This document shows positions 12,609 through 25,903 of a stretch of DNA of 64,000 nucleotides, in pieces (positions within the stretch are counted from its first letter, which is position 1; every line of letters begins with the position of its first letter). The notes under the pieces are model-generated. The model saw only the letters and a program-made list of their open reading frames with translations. It ran no database searches and had not been told where the DNA came from. This stretch comes from Circinella umbellata (lineage: Eukaryota > Mucoromycota > Mucoromycetes > Mucorales > Lichtheimiaceae). Position numbers and translations under genes: made by a program. Location of the stretch: positions 1,364,001 through 1,428,000 of the forward strand of contig JAIWNF010000002.1 in assembly GCA_025093555.1 (NCBI GenBank), written 5' to 3'.

Positions 12609-14363
12609 TTATAAAATAGTATTTAATCCATGAGCAAAATCCATTATCAAAATACGTTGATCTTGACTTGTACTAAATAGATAAAATATGAGTTAAAAAG
12701 GTGTGTGTGTGTGTTTAAAAACAGAGGGGTTTTTTTTTACCTGATAATTTTTGTTTCATCAAACATAACATCAAATACCCAACTTGAATGACAAGATTGA
12801 AAATTATGTAACATTTTTCCTGTATGAATGTCCCATACACGAATACTTTGATCATAACTTCCACTTACAATCTTATCTTGATCAAAATGTAAGGCTCTTA
12901 CAAGTCCTGTATGACCTTTTAGAAGAGAAAAAGAAAAAGAATTAACTTTTTGTTTAGATAAAGAGGTAGAAAAGATATAGTATTCTTACCAGTACATGTT
13001 AAAATACATTCACCCGTTTCTAGTTTTATTAAGAAATATTAACTTTCATTAAAAAAAAGAAGGGTTATTAGAACAAGGAAGGAGAAGAAAGAGAATTACC
13101 TGCATTCCAAACTTTGATTTTATTATCATTACTTCCACTCACAATTTTTTTACCATCAAAACGAATACATGCTAATCCACGTGAATGACCCACAAAATCA
13201 CGTAAACATTGACCTGTATCAATATCCCAAAGTTTTATAATAGCATCACCTGAAGCAGAAACAAGTTTTGATCCACGAAATTGTATAGCATTGACAGGTC
13301 CACGATGACCTTGTAATGTACGAATGTGTTCACCATTTTCACGATTCCATATTCGAATAGTAGCATCTTTAGAACAACTGGCAATGATATTTTTATCAAA
13401 TCCAACATCAAGTACACCCGAAGCGTGACCACGCATTCTTCTTATCGTTTCAAATGTATTCATATTCCATATTAAAATAGTATGGTCAGATGATCCAGAC
13501 ACCATGATTTCATTATCATATTGTAAACAAAGTACACTGGCATAATGTCCTGTTAATGTTTGAGTACATTCGCCTTTCATATCCCAACATTTAATAGTAC
13601 GATCTCGACTGCCTGTGATAATTTTTTCATCATCAAATTGTATACAATAAATACTATCCGAATGCCCAATCATTGTCCGATCTTGTTTATCTCCTTTTTT
13701 CCATCTTTGATCCAATAAATAACGTTGTTGATATAAAAAACGATAATTTATATCCTCTTTTTTTGTTGTTTTTGTTATTACAGAAGAAGAAAATGGATGT
13801 CGTTTTGTATTATTCCAATGAGGATGTGTTACATATAAATTACGCCACAAGGTACTATCCTGTGAAATAGAATACCAATACGATGAAACCTGATTAAGAA
13901 TCAAAAGTGTTTTATAATCACAATAATATAGAATAGAGTGTGCTATTTCTACAGGTAATTGTCCAATATAATCTACAAACGTATAATAATATGAATATTA
14001 ATATTAATTCATCATTATTTCTGTTCCTTTATCTTTTATACCTATTTTTAATTCATTTTCTTCTAATAATCCAGAACTTGCTCTTGATAAAAGTGATAAT
14101 TTTTGTTGCGATTGATGAAATCCTTCATCAATAAGGATTTTATCGATACTCATATGACTATCGTATTGATTTCTACTATTACTATTACTACTACTAGAAG
14201 AACAAGCTGTTATTGGTAAAGTGGAAGGTCTTTCTTGTTCTTCATTCACCGATAAAGTTGAATTGGATTGACGTAGAGTTAAAGTTAATGTAGAGCGACG
14301 TAAACATCGTAATAATCGTTGTCGAATGGAACGTGGTTGTATTATTGAATCTTGTGAAGGCAT
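12609..14363 (-). CDS. F-box / seven-WD40-repeat protein (SCF substrate receptor)
   Basis: Exons 14363-14042, 13972-13100, about 13020-12991, 12915-12741 and 12672-12609 join in phase to about 487 residues. The N-terminus (MPSQDSIIQPRSIRQR) is basic and Ser-rich. An F-box lies around residues 108-150 (YIGQLPVEIAHSILYYCDYK, then LWRNLYV). Seven WD40 repeats fill residues ~180-487, each beginning GH or H (for example GHSDSIYCIQFDDEKIITGS, GHTGLVRALHFDQDKIVSGS). Such proteins (Cdc4, Met30, Pof1, beta-TrCP type) bind Skp1 through the F-box and phosphorylated substrates through the propeller for ubiquitination. Which subfamily this belongs to is unclear. The third exon is only 30 bp. The start was chosen at MPSQD because codons upstream are low-complexity. 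Confidence 0.9.
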
Positions 14364-14381
14364 TTCTTTCTTTATATAACA

Positions 14382-14420
<39 letters not shown>

Positions 14421-17400
14421 TATAATATTTATGAGTCCAAAAAGGTATTCTTTTACAAGAAATAGAAAAAAAAAAGGGGGTGATCTGAGGGTGGGGTATA
14501 AATATATATAAAAAAGACCCAAAAAAACAAAAAGCAAAAAACAAATATATATATAAAGAAGTATATTATTATTATTATTATTATTTACAAGAAAAGTAAG
14601 CACACAAAAAGGAGAGAGAAAGAGAAAGAAAAAGAGAGTGAGAGAGAGAAAAAAAAAAGACTTATTATATAAACATATATGTTTTTTTTAGGGGTTCCTC
14701 TCTATAACGAAAAGTGATAATAGGCTCAAACTCCCAACTTGCCACAGTATTATTTTATTCCCCAATTGGTCTCCGTTCATGCAGCCTTTAAAGACCAGTT
14801 TCTCTTGAAAAAAAAAGGAGGGGGGGTTGAAGAAGAAAATGCAGGATATTTTTTTTTGTTTTACCTAATAATCCATTCTGATTAAACAAGTACTCAAATC
14901 TTTTTTTCTCCCTTTCTTTTTTTTATTATTTAACTATGGATTCTCCCCTTATTTATTTCATTTATTCAAAATAATAATGGGACTTACATAACACACAGAG
15001 CAGAGAGTAGAGTAGAGCAGAAAGGAATAAGGATCCCGGTCCACTTTCCTAGATTGGCAATTTCCTACTAGTTTAATTTAATCTTTTTGATCAGCAGTTT
15101 TATTATAATGTAGATTTGGATAATGTTGAACGAGTTATGGGGTTAAAAACATACCCTAGTTTATAGATCATCAAAATGGTATATACCTCTCCTCTTCCTT
15201 CCTCTCTCTCCCCACCCCTTCCCCAAAAAACCTCCCCATTCATCAGCCTCTTCTTATTTTATTCTTGGCAAATAATAACAATAGTAATGTCTTTTTTCAT
15301 TCAATTAAATAAAAAAAGTAAAATAAAATGATCTTTTCTTTTAAGATTGAATAATCAATAGAAGGACAGTTTTATCTATGAAGATCATCTGTTTATCATT
15401 CAATACTTCTTTTTGTTTGATATAAACAATCATTAAGAAGAAAACTTTGAGGCACAAAAAAAAAACATTGATCTATTTATAAATTTCCTTGGATTACATT
15501 CAACATGTTGTAATAATAATTAAAACAAATGGGCGTAAGTTAGTATGTTATAAATTCTTAAAACACTCTAAAAATGAACTACTTGAATCATTTAAACTAC
15601 TACACTATGTTGTAATAAAGAAAAGAAAGCGCCACTCTGTTTTAAGTAATCTGAGATGTTGCATGCATTTGAGTCTAATAATGCTTTGTTCTCTCCTCCA
15701 AACACTTTTAATTATTACATTATATAGAATGGGTATATTTGAATTGAATATTTTAACTTATCCTTGCTATATAACAGTATCAACAGACCTCATTCTTATC
15801 AATGTTTCCCTTCTAAGAAAAATAAAGCCGGTAAAAAATAACTCCGTAAAGCCCAAACCTGTCAAAAAAAAAAAAAAAAACTTATTAGTAGTCACCTACT
15901 TCTCCGCTTCAAAGAAAATTTTTTTCGTGTTTATATAAAGTCTCTAAGGATTTGTTGTTTGGGCTTTTGTTTCCTTTTTATACACTCTTCAAAAAAAAAA
16001 AAAGAATTTCGGTAAGTTTTTATTATTTTAATATAAAAGAACCCTTTTTTTCTTTGGGTAAATCAAAATGATGTTTGTAATTTGCGTTTGACAGACATTT
16101 CACCGTGCACTTTCGCCGGTGCAATTATACGGGAAATGTTATTATGAAACAAACTATTTTCCTGATTGTTTACCCAAAAAAAAGTTTTGGGGGGCTCTAT
16201 TTCTAAGAAGCAAAAAAAAAAATGTTTGAATTAACATTGTATGGTTTTTTTTACTTTATTTTAGAATTGTTATTTCATTTCGAGGTTTTTTTTTTGATAG
16301 TTTTTATTTTCGAATTCAAACAGGTAAATTGTCGTGTCATTTTTTTTTTATAAATAACAAATATAAAAAAAAAGAGTAAAAGAAAAAGTGAATAGAGAAA
16401 TTGAAAGTGATGACTCTTTATATTTGCTACTACTGAGAGATAATGACGACATTTTTTCCACCAAGATCTCTGATCTATTTCTCTATTCATTTATTTTTTG
16501 CGTTTTTTTTTGGCATTGTAATTTTGGGATTATTACAATTTTGTAAAAATTAAAAAAAAGTGATCTAACTAAGGTTTTTTAATAATCTTTTTTAGGTAAA
16601 TATATCATTTAGAAAATTGGGTTTTTTATTAAATAAAATGGTTATTCTTATATATGCTGCTTTTTTTATTTGTTGTGTTTGTGTTTGCTTTGTTAAATGA
16701 GAACTCTATATAAAACCTCTTATTATAACTGTGATGAAAGTATTGTATATACTTAAAAGATAAAGTTAGTGCAATAAAGCTTTTACGTAGACTAGCAACA
16801 AGGTAGTGAAGATGGGGTTTAGGTGGGCGAAGATTAAGATATTGGCCTTTTATCGAAATCTTTTATAAAATATCAAGTGATACACCGAGAAGACCAAAAC
16901 AGCCCCATTACATCTCTAAGAATGGAATTACTTCTTATTCGCAGATAGATAAGTATATGCCTGATGTAAATCTTTCTTTCTTGAACCTATATTATGGTCA
17001 CTTGTTTAAGGTTCACTCACATATATCTTATAGGCATAATTCAAATGATGGTTTTACAAGCTAGATGGCTTATTTCTCATTATTTTAGGTACATTATTCT
17101 AAAGATTTGGTGATTTTTATGACTATTCTTTTTTGAGTTACGATTATTCTCATATTGCCAAGACAACAACTAATGATTAAAAAAAGAAATAGAAAAATAA
17201 AGGGACAATCCGAAAAGAGGGGTAACAATGTATATTATTAAAAAAAAGAAGACGGATTAATGAATAAACGAGTATTAGACTAAAACAACTTTTACACACG
17301 GTAAGGTAAAGATATCTGGTTAAGAAACATTACGTAATGTTATTGATTTACAGTAGGTACGTATAGAAATATAAAGAAGGGCTTGAATGAAAGTTTCCAT

Positions 17401-18060
17401 TGAGATGGAATACAAAATAAGCATGCAATACATTATTTTTTTAATTTTACGGGCTCTTTTTTCTTGTATACGTATATATATAGTTAACCCCCATTATTGC
17501 ACGGGTTCTGCACCATTTGGTTTCGGATATATTAAAAATACTTAATAAAATCGCAACTTACAGCTTGCATCAAGGTTTTTGAGCGAGCTACGCTAATCAG
17601 GAGTAAACTATACTATAATTTTTTAATAATTGTGTATAGTATCCTTATGAATCATTATTCAAATGTGGAAATACCCAAAACGTCTGCAAAGAATAATGTG
17701 GATCCCTTGATGAGATGCTGTATTCAAATATATATCAAGTCTCGCTTTTTGCATCTGTCTTCGGTTCTGCAACCAAAAATCAGGGAATCTTAGGTCTGCA
17801 AAAACCGGGGGTTGACTATATTCTTGTTAACTTAAGAACAAAAGATTTGGTGTTGAACACACTAGCCAGACGAACTATTGTTATACCTGTATATACAAAC
17901 AAAATGACCAATATAAAAAAGGGAATTGCTATGGACACCCCAAAAGCATATTAAATTAGGTAACTTTAACTCTTACGGACATCTTACTTTAAAATTTTCT
18001 CAAAGACACACAACAATCTAATATACTTACATCGTATCCAACTATTTATACACTATCTAT
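14364..18060. other. Gene-poor intergenic region
   Basis: About 3.7 kb without a supportable gene. The first 300 bp hold purine-rich promoter-like sequence with a GA repeat. A frame at 15489-15938 reads 149 codons but begins with TTG and has chance-like composition. A perfect 16-bp palindrome (AACATTACGTAATGTT) lies at 17326-17341. Poly-A/T tracts are frequent. Confidence 0.5.
14391..14412. repeat. (GA)n microsatellite in the F-box gene 5' region
   Basis: Eleven consecutive GA units beginning 28 bp upstream of the F-box/WD40 ATG, probably in its leader or core promoter. Confidence 0.8.
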
Positions 18061-18691
18061 TGTAACGTTCGTACCGTTGCCCAATTTTCTTCTTCTTTTC
18101 CTCATATATATTATCAATAGTATTGATATTAATCTTATTATAAACAACATTATTATTATCTTTATCTTTTTCATTATCATTATTATTATCGATTATAGGC
18201 ACATGTTACCATCATAAGTTCTTGTTATAGTATAAATAACCATTGTGCCATTTTATTGGATCCCACTTTTGAACCTTTTCGCAATTGCTTTCTTTTACAA
18301 GAGCAATTACAATCTTTTATACTAAAGCTATTGATTATTATCATAAAAGCTATTGGCTATTTTTACAAAAGCAAATAGTATAAATACTCGCCCTTTTTCA
18401 ATCTCAATTTTCTTCTTTAGTTCTCTTTTACTTTAAGGTTTATCTTTAACTTTGTCTTGTCTTTTAAATAAATTATCTTTTATAAATAAATCCTTTCATT
18501 TGATTTTCATTTAGTAATTTTATTAAGACTTCTCTTTTTGTGGATTCAGACGTACAATTCCTGAATATTATAACTCCCACATACCATTTCATATAATTAT
18601 GAAGCTAATTATATCCTCTATTCTATCTTTTTAACATATTTCATATCAATTTTATATAACGAAGCTCCTTAACATGACACGGAACGCTTCA
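18061..18691. mobile_element. LTR-like or MITE-like element remnant
   Basis: A 631-bp segment begins TGTAACGTTC and ends with the reverse complement of TGAAGCGTTC, so its ends are 8/10 inverted matches of the TG...CA type. It is flanked on both sides by the 4-bp sequence CTAT (18057-18060 and 18692-18695). Inside are short repeated AGCTATTG/AAGCAATTG-like motifs followed by TATAAATA near 18380, the layout of an LTR promoter. There is no coding sequence. A solo LTR is my preferred reading, but a 4-bp duplication could be chance and no second copy is in the window. Confidence 0.4.
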
Positions 18692-20699
18692 CTATATAGC
18701 TATTACCGTTATACGTATAACTTACAAATGTTTATGAAGCTTATATTAGCAGCTCAGCTTTTTATGATAACAGTCAATACTTCTTATATTTTCTCACTAT
18801 ATCGTTATGTACACAAGTGGTTGTTGTAGCCCTTATGAAGACAAAACAAACAAGGAAAAATACAGTAATGTATACTTTTAATGTTACAACATATGTTCGG
18901 TCAACTAAGCGCTATTGGTGTTGACAACGCTGTTACTATAATCCACATGGTCTAAAAACGTATTTGATAACTTTCTATTAGCAGGGTGTCCGTAAGCCAA
19001 AATATGGGGTGTGTCCATAGCAATTCCCTAGAAAAAAAAGGAATGGACCCGATGTTCAGGTGTTACGTACTATATTCCTGTGGTAATCTAATAATGATAT
19101 ACAGTATAACCATCTTTCTATTTTCCGTACACCATCCACTTATTCATCTTTTGTGGCCGAATCCAGTTTTTTATAACTCACCAAAAACAAAAAGGTACAC
19201 ACGTAAAATTTATCTAGATAAGAAGTTTATTATAATAATCATACATTAATTACAGATAGTATATATATTATTGTAAATAATAATAAAAGCTCATTACGAT
19301 TCAACAATGACTATCGTCATTTTTACTTTGCGTATTCACGGGCTCTTGCCCACGATCTATATTATTTATCAATGACTTTGGTAATATGCCATTTTTACGT
19401 GTACATCTTCAAGCATTTAGATCCATTATGTAAAGATAAAAAGATAGTGTCAGTTGGCCCATCTATAGCCCATAATTGAATAATTATTTGGATATACAAT
19501 TATTTTGTTGTTTTAATCTTATTAATCATTCTCACATTGCTGATGTGATAAAATAAGCAATACTGTAACATGGTGTTGTTTCATAGCACTCTTTTTATTT
19601 TTTATATTGTATACTTGAAATATATAAGAAATGAGAGATTTATATTTTGAAAGGTTTGAGTCGCAAAAATAATTAATACATTTAATTGTCCCCTTTTTTA
19701 ATTATCAGAAAAAAGAAGATATCATAATAAAGATTTATAAGAGAAAAAAAAGGGAGTGTTTTGCGTGCATACTATTTGATAAATGAAAAAAAGTATAGCC
19801 TTTTGTGGTTATAATGTAATGTATAAAAATTAAAAGCATTTTTATACTACCATCATCATCATCATCATTATTACCATTATATATATCGCATCTATAAATT
19901 AAACCAAAAGACCAAATCGAATCGAAAATAATAATAATAATAATTAATAATTAATTTATATTATTTCATATTTATTTTACTTCCCCCAAATCACCCTCAC
20001 CCCAAATCTCATTCGTATAGTTTCATATTTTTATTCATTATACATATACGGTTATAAAGTGTTAAAATATATTACGATGTAATTACCCTCATAACTCTTT
20101 CTTTGTGCAACAAAGAACCGGACACGACAATTAATTAATATTAAACTTCCTTCCCCCAGACACACACACGCCGAGTTATCCAGCAGAGAAATTCATATGA
20201 AAATCGGACCCTTACTTTCGTACAACCCAAGTAAGTTATTATATAAGAACGCATTAATATAAGCGATAAATAACATCGTGTTACTTTAATCAATTTACAA
20301 TTGCTTCTCATTTTATATCAGTATTGTCGTGCAGTATTTGGTTAAGCTTGTAACTTTTTAAAATTTTTGATTCTTTTTCTGTTTGATGGTGAAACATAAT
20401 AATGCTAGTAATTGAAGAGAAGAAGCAAAAGAATTTTGAATTCGAAAAAAGTTTGGGGGGGATGAAATTGGAAAAGAGTATATGTTTGTGTAATAAATGC
20501 CGATCGAAAAACATTTATTCTGGCCCGTCATACCATAATAACACAACCTTTATCATTGCCATTATACCAGTCAATACCACTTTAACAGTTAATCCGAGTC
20601 AAGGCACAATCATATCACAAACAAATGCACACATGACGCTTATATAATGGACTATTTTTAATAAATTTTCTCTTGGGGGGGAAGGAATACAGAAAGAGA
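18692..20699. other. Gene-poor intergenic region
   Basis: About 2 kb of AT-rich sequence with an ATC trinucleotide run near 19855-19875 and AAT repeats near 19930. No coding region or RNA is supported. Confidence 0.5.
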
Positions 20700-22362
20700 T
20701 TAATTTTTCCGTTTATTAGACCCTTTTCTTCCAAATAATGCTTTTCGAAGTAAACCTCCTGTAGTAGATGATCTTTCATCATCACGCATAAGTCGAACTA
20801 AGTCTTCCATTGGAACGTTGGCTACCGCTTTCCAAGCATGGAAAAGATCTATTTCATGTTGTAAAGCTTGTGCTGTTGTCTTTTTTGTTATTTGTTTAGT
20901 TAAAATAACAACTTTTATTAGTCAATGCGTTTTTTTTACAGCCTTGTTTCACTTTCTACTTTTTTTCTCCATACCTGAACATCCGACCATAATTGGTGGC
21001 TTGGGGAATCCTTGGTGCTTCGTTTAGCAAAATGATATGCATTCTAATTTTTTTTTATATAAATTAGTAGATGGTTATAACATTATAATTATTGTTGAAT
21101 AGAAAATTATAGAGAGGTTTTTTTTAACCTTGATATATTCAGCTTCTTCTTTATAATTTGAATGGACTAATATCGCATCAATAGCCTCATCGTTTTCTAT
21201 ACTTTCTGTATATATGTGTATATATATATATATAATATCACATTATAAAGAGAAAAAAAAGTTAAGTAATGCATAAGCTAATTTTGATTTGTACTACATT
21301 ATTTAAATGCATGAAAAATAAATTGTTGACCTTCTGCAACTCCATGTTTAGATAATTGTTCTCTTAATGAAGCCACTGTACGTTGTAACTGTGCCATTGT
21401 ACTTGACATTTCCTGCACTTTGGTAATATGGGTATCTTTCAATGTTTTAATTTCTATTTGTAAAAGTTCTTTATCCTTTTCACATTGACCTAAAAATATT
21501 TTTTTTTGTATAGTTATAATAAAATATGGTACGGAATTACTATAACAGTTCATTTTTGAGTCATAGGTATATATATATATATATATATATATGTACATAT
21601 GACTATAACAACAAACAGTACTAAATTGTTTTATCATTATTCGCCAACCTTTTACAGATGTTTGAAAATTTTCTCTTTCATTTTCTAGTAAACGACATTT
21701 ATGGCGCCACGTCTGTTGATCATGTATTGTTTGCTTTAATTCTTTCTAATATAAAGTTCCTTATGATCATCAACCAATGTAATACAATCGTAATGCGGTT
21801 CTTTTTCATGTTATTGTTGTTGCGTATACGTGCATATTTTTTTCCCTTCTTTATTCTTATTCTTACTCTACCTCCAATTGTTGTATCTTTGCATTCTTTT
21901 CGGCTGCTGCTTTATTTTCAATTAAGGTACGCGCTAAATTATCCGGTGGCTATACTTTTACAAAAGTAATAATAACAATAGTTTTTAATATTCCATGATT
22001 AGAAATCGATTTATTTGGAACGATAATAATATATATTAAAATACAAAGAGAAAATGGTTTGTACAAGTTGATGCTGATGCTGCTGCTGAGGTTGTTGTTC
22101 GTTTTTATATAATAAACTGGCTAAAGAGCATTGTGAACTTTTTTTTTTTTGCATAAAAAATTGGTAAATATTATATATTTTTTTGTACGCCCCATATGTT
22201 TATCATCACTCTGTTTTTTTTTATTTTCAATCCGTCTTTTGCAGGCTAATAATCTAACCTGTTCATTTCTATTGCATTATAGTTTACTTCTTTACGTTTC
22301 ACAGTAAACGGCGCAACTGCACTTCTTGATCGACGTGGTGATGGATAATTATTGTTGGTCAT
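20700..22362 (-). CDS. Coiled-coil protein of unknown function, eight exons
   Basis: Eight small exons on the minus strand join in phase: 22362-22259, 22137-22065, 21949-21872, 21745-21649, 21489-21331, 21205-21129, 21043-20975 and 20879-20700, giving 278 residues. The N-terminus (MTNNNYPSPRRSRSAVAPFT) is basic and disordered, followed by a Q/H-rich stretch. Residues ~75-165 form a coiled coil (KNAKIQQLEKELKQTIHDQQ, then MSSTMAQLQRTVASLREQL). The C-terminal third has a compact helical segment (EIDLFHAWKAVANVPMEDLV) and a basic tail GRKGSNKRKN. I recognise no family. Eight phase-compatible junctions leave little doubt that it is real. It may be a cytoskeletal or nuclear-periphery adaptor, but that is a guess. 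Confidence 0.75.
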
Positions 22363-23690
22363 TGTTGATAAATAAATGAAATGTACAGTACAAAAACAAA
22401 AAAGGGATGTAAAAAGTTAAGGGGAAAATGGTATTATTATAATAATAATAAAAAAAAAGAGAAGAATGTTCCGAGATATATAATCATGCAACGTCACCTC
22501 TTCCACACTCTCACCCTCACCCTTTCTATTAATTCTTCGTGTTTTAAGCATTTATGTTTTTGCATGTGCACCTTCCGGTGGTGTAACGTACCAAAAAAAA
22601 AAGAAAAAAAGTGAAGTGTTTTATTTTATTTTATTTCCATGGAAACAAATAAATTAACATAAAACAATTTATTGGTATCATAGTTACCAACAATAACAAA
22701 TGGTAACTAAGATACAAATCCAAGGTAGTAACCATTTTCGGGTCAACAAGCGAAAAAAGTATCGGTTTTTATGCCTGTAAAATAAAAGTAAAGTTCATGC
22801 TATTTGTGACGTATACCCTATCAATTAAGTGAAAAAAAACGAGATGCATAGGCGGAGGGTGAATCAAGGTGGCTCCGAGTTGAAAAAAAGCAGATCCAAA
22901 TAATTTTTTTTTTTCAACCAGTTGATCATGGTTATTTGAGGAGAAACAAAATAAAAGGAAAAAAAAAGGAGGGGCAAAAAGGATGGGGAGCTATTGACAA
23001 AATTAAGTAAGAAGGGTTAATAGTAAAATATATTTCAAAGGAGAGAAACGAAAACCATGTATAACTAGTTATTAGATATAATACAAGTAATATAAAAAAA
23101 GAAGGTCACGGTATTAGTTTATAGAGAGGATGAATAAAAAAAGAAAAAAAGAGAGAGAAACAATGCATAAACAACACATAAAAATTGCATGACTCAGCAA
23201 TAGATTAAAAGAAGTATTATTGTCAAACAAAAAAAAAGAAGATTGAAAGACAATAGTGAATAAAATGAAAATAACTTTACTCTTTATTATTTTAGAACAC
23301 TGATAATGCATTCCAAGGCTTTCTCTCTCTTTTCTGAAAATTTTTTTGTATTTATTTAAGCAATAATAAGATTATCAAAAAAAAAAAAAAAAACGTTTAT
23401 ACACTACCAAATAAAAAAAAAAGCAATTCGGACCTGCATTATTATAAGCGAAAAACTTTTTTTCTTTCTTGCAAACAACCAAAAGAAATTTTTTTTTTGG
23501 TGCCTGACTGTTGTTGCTTTCTTCTTTCACTGTCCTTCTTCGCCCTTTCCCAACAACCCTCCCCCAAAACCGTCTAAAGGTTATTTTCCTTTTTAAACTC
23601 TCCCGCTCTTGTTATATTGTTGGTTTTTTTTTGCGACTCTCATTAGTTCTTTCATTTTATTAAAAGAAGTAAAAAAAAAAAATTGTAATA
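22363..23690. other. Intergenic between divergent genes
   Basis: Shared upstream region of the coiled-coil gene (-) and the Rua1-type regulator (+). It contains an imperfect hairpin at 22672-22718 and, nearer the Rua1-type gene, poly-T/C tracts. No further gene is supported. Confidence 0.5.
22672..22718. repeat. Imperfect inverted repeat (hairpin)
   Basis: Arms TTGGTATCATAGTTACCA (22672-22689) and TGGTAACTAAGATACAAA (22701-22718) pair at 16 of 18 positions around an 11-bp loop. It lies in the divergent promoter region and could be a paired transcription-factor site. Confidence 0.6.
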
Positions 23691-25903
23691 ATGGATGTTC
23701 AAGGGTATATGCCACCACCACACCACCGACCTGAGGATCCGCAAGTGTTACATTATGCACAAGTTAATTTGACACAAAATAATAACAATACCAACAAGTC
23801 TCATGCATTGCCTCCATTGACAAGCTTACCATCTCATGTTGCCAGTAGTACTGAACAGGATTGTAATGGTTCGGTGACCAGTGAAGGGCGGTCATCCTCA
23901 CCTTATGCATCATCTCAGCCCCTGAAACAACGAGACACTGAACTTTCAGCAATTCCAGCATTTGTTTTCGACAAACGAAAGAGTAGTCCAGCGGTCTTGG
24001 GGTTGCCGTTGGGACTGAACGACGAGGCACAAGCACAACTGAGCTTGCATTTATCACAGCAACGTAACTCTATTGAGGCTGCTATGCTGCTTGCCAATTT
24101 TAACCGATTACCTTCTACCCCCGCTGCAAATAGTACAGCGGGTGATGATGATCATGACAAAAAAGACCAATTATCATCATCATCAACGAAAGCAATCAAA
24201 ACAGAAGAAGATGGCTCTGGTAATTTTCCTTTTTTCAATTTTTTTATATACTTATGTGATATGAATCAAAACATTTTTTTTTTGTTCTATCAAAGAAAAT
24301 TTATGCGCATAAAAAAGAAAAAAAGAGAGTATATGTGTGAGAAAAGAGAGGGAAAAAAAAGAGAGTTTAATTTTCTTTTTTTTTTTTCAACTATAATAAT
24401 AATAATCCCTTATTTTTTTTTCCATGATATCATCTACTTTTTTTTTGTATCAAATTTCTTGTCAAAAAAAAAAAAGATCACAAGTCATCATCTTGGAAAG
24501 AAGATAATCTTTCAGTTGCATCAGATATTTCAATTCCTCTAAACAACAAAAGTAATCGACCGCGAAGGCATTCATACGATGTTAGCATGACATGGGCATC
24601 TTTACCTTCAGACAGATCTACATTTTTACAAGATCTTTCCGCATCATCCTCATCTTCATCCTCATCTTCATCGCTTATTCATCCTCACCATATTCATCCT
24701 TATCAACAACCACACCATCCTACTGCAAAACTGATGTGGGTTCAAGGTGTTTCATCACCACCTATGTTACCACCACCAACTTCTGCTGCATATCCTGCCC
24801 CTGAACCGATTACAATGATTCATCCGTTATCACAGTCATCATCAGCACCAGGTCAAAAACATGATCAACAACTTTCACAACACCCTCATCATCAACATCC
24901 TGGCGATGCAAATGTGTCACATCCACCATTACCACCTCCTCATCAACATCCACATTACTATTCGTACCATCCTCATCCTTACATGCATCATCCAGGTGCT
25001 CCACCGCCACCACCTCATCCATCATCATCTACACCTCAATCAGGAGCCGCAAATACATCATCAGTCCCAGTTCCAGTAACAGCTGCTCCACCACCCGGTC
25101 AACATCCACATTACTATTATCAACACATTGGCAAATTACCTTTACCCATTCAAATGGATGGTATGATTCATGCTCCATTACCTGGTCAATTTCCACCCAT
25201 GCCAACGGGCGCTGTGCGCACACCTACAAGACGAAAGAAAAACAGAACGGAAGTTGATGAAGATGATATGTCAACGGCTGTGGAACCTGGTGATCCAGAT
25301 TTCCCTGATATGTCACTCAAAGATATTGAAGCTGCTCGTGTTGATCCCGACGCACGTCCACGACGACAAAAATTACGTTACGTTGGTGATAAATATACTC
25401 CTCAATGGGTTCGATATAATGGTCAATCAAAAGAAGGATTGTGTGATACTTGTCAACCTGGTAAATGGCTTCAATTGAAAAATAGTGCATTTTGGTAAGT
25501 TTCTTTTTTTTTTCTTCTTTTTTTTTTTGTAAATAGAATAGTTAGAGGACCTTTTTTCTAATACATAGTATTTATAAAATAATAATATTATAGGTATCAT
25601 AAACAATTTTTTCATGGTATCTCATCAGTATCAGGAAAGGAATTTATGCAACCATTGGAAACACGTTGGGTTGATCAAGACTTAGTTGAAGGTCTTTGTC
25701 ATCAATGTCGTCAATGGGTATCCGTTAGCAACGTAAAAAGAAAAAATAGCGTCCTTTGGTATCGACATGCTCATAAGGTAAATTATAACAAAAAAAAGTA
25801 TACGCATGAATAAGATAGATATTAACTCTTTTTTTTTGTTCTTTATAATATTTAGTGTCATGTATATCATAAACCAAAGCCTAATGCTCCAAAACGACGT
25901 TAA
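23691..25903 (+). CDS. Transcriptional regulator with Rua1-type C-terminal zinc finger
   Basis: Exons 23691-24219, 24477-25494, 25594-25777 and 25856-25903 join in phase to 592 residues. The first ~450 residues are low complexity: Ser-, Pro- and His-rich, with HPH/HHP repeats and polyproline. Residues ~476-590 form the Rua1-type domain: YTPQWVRYNGQSKEGLCDTC, GKWLQLKNSAFWYHKQFFHG, ETRWVDQDLVEGLCHQCRQW and LWYRHAHKCH, supplying paired Cys and His ligands. The family is named after the Ustilago regulator of ustilagic acid synthesis and is fungal; members are nuclear DNA-binding regulators. A basic RRKKNR precedes the domain as a possible nuclear signal. The target genes are unknown. The start is the first ATG of the long frame. 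Confidence 0.85.

Noticed and set aside
15489..15938. 149-codon plus-strand frame
   Set aside because: It begins with TTG, has F/I/L/K-rich chance composition, contains a poly-A-encoded lysine run and no motif I recognise.
17715..17954. 79-codon frame (LFASVFGSATKNQGILGLQK)
   Set aside because: Composition is less skewed than its surroundings, but no family is recognisable and no neighbouring exons fit.
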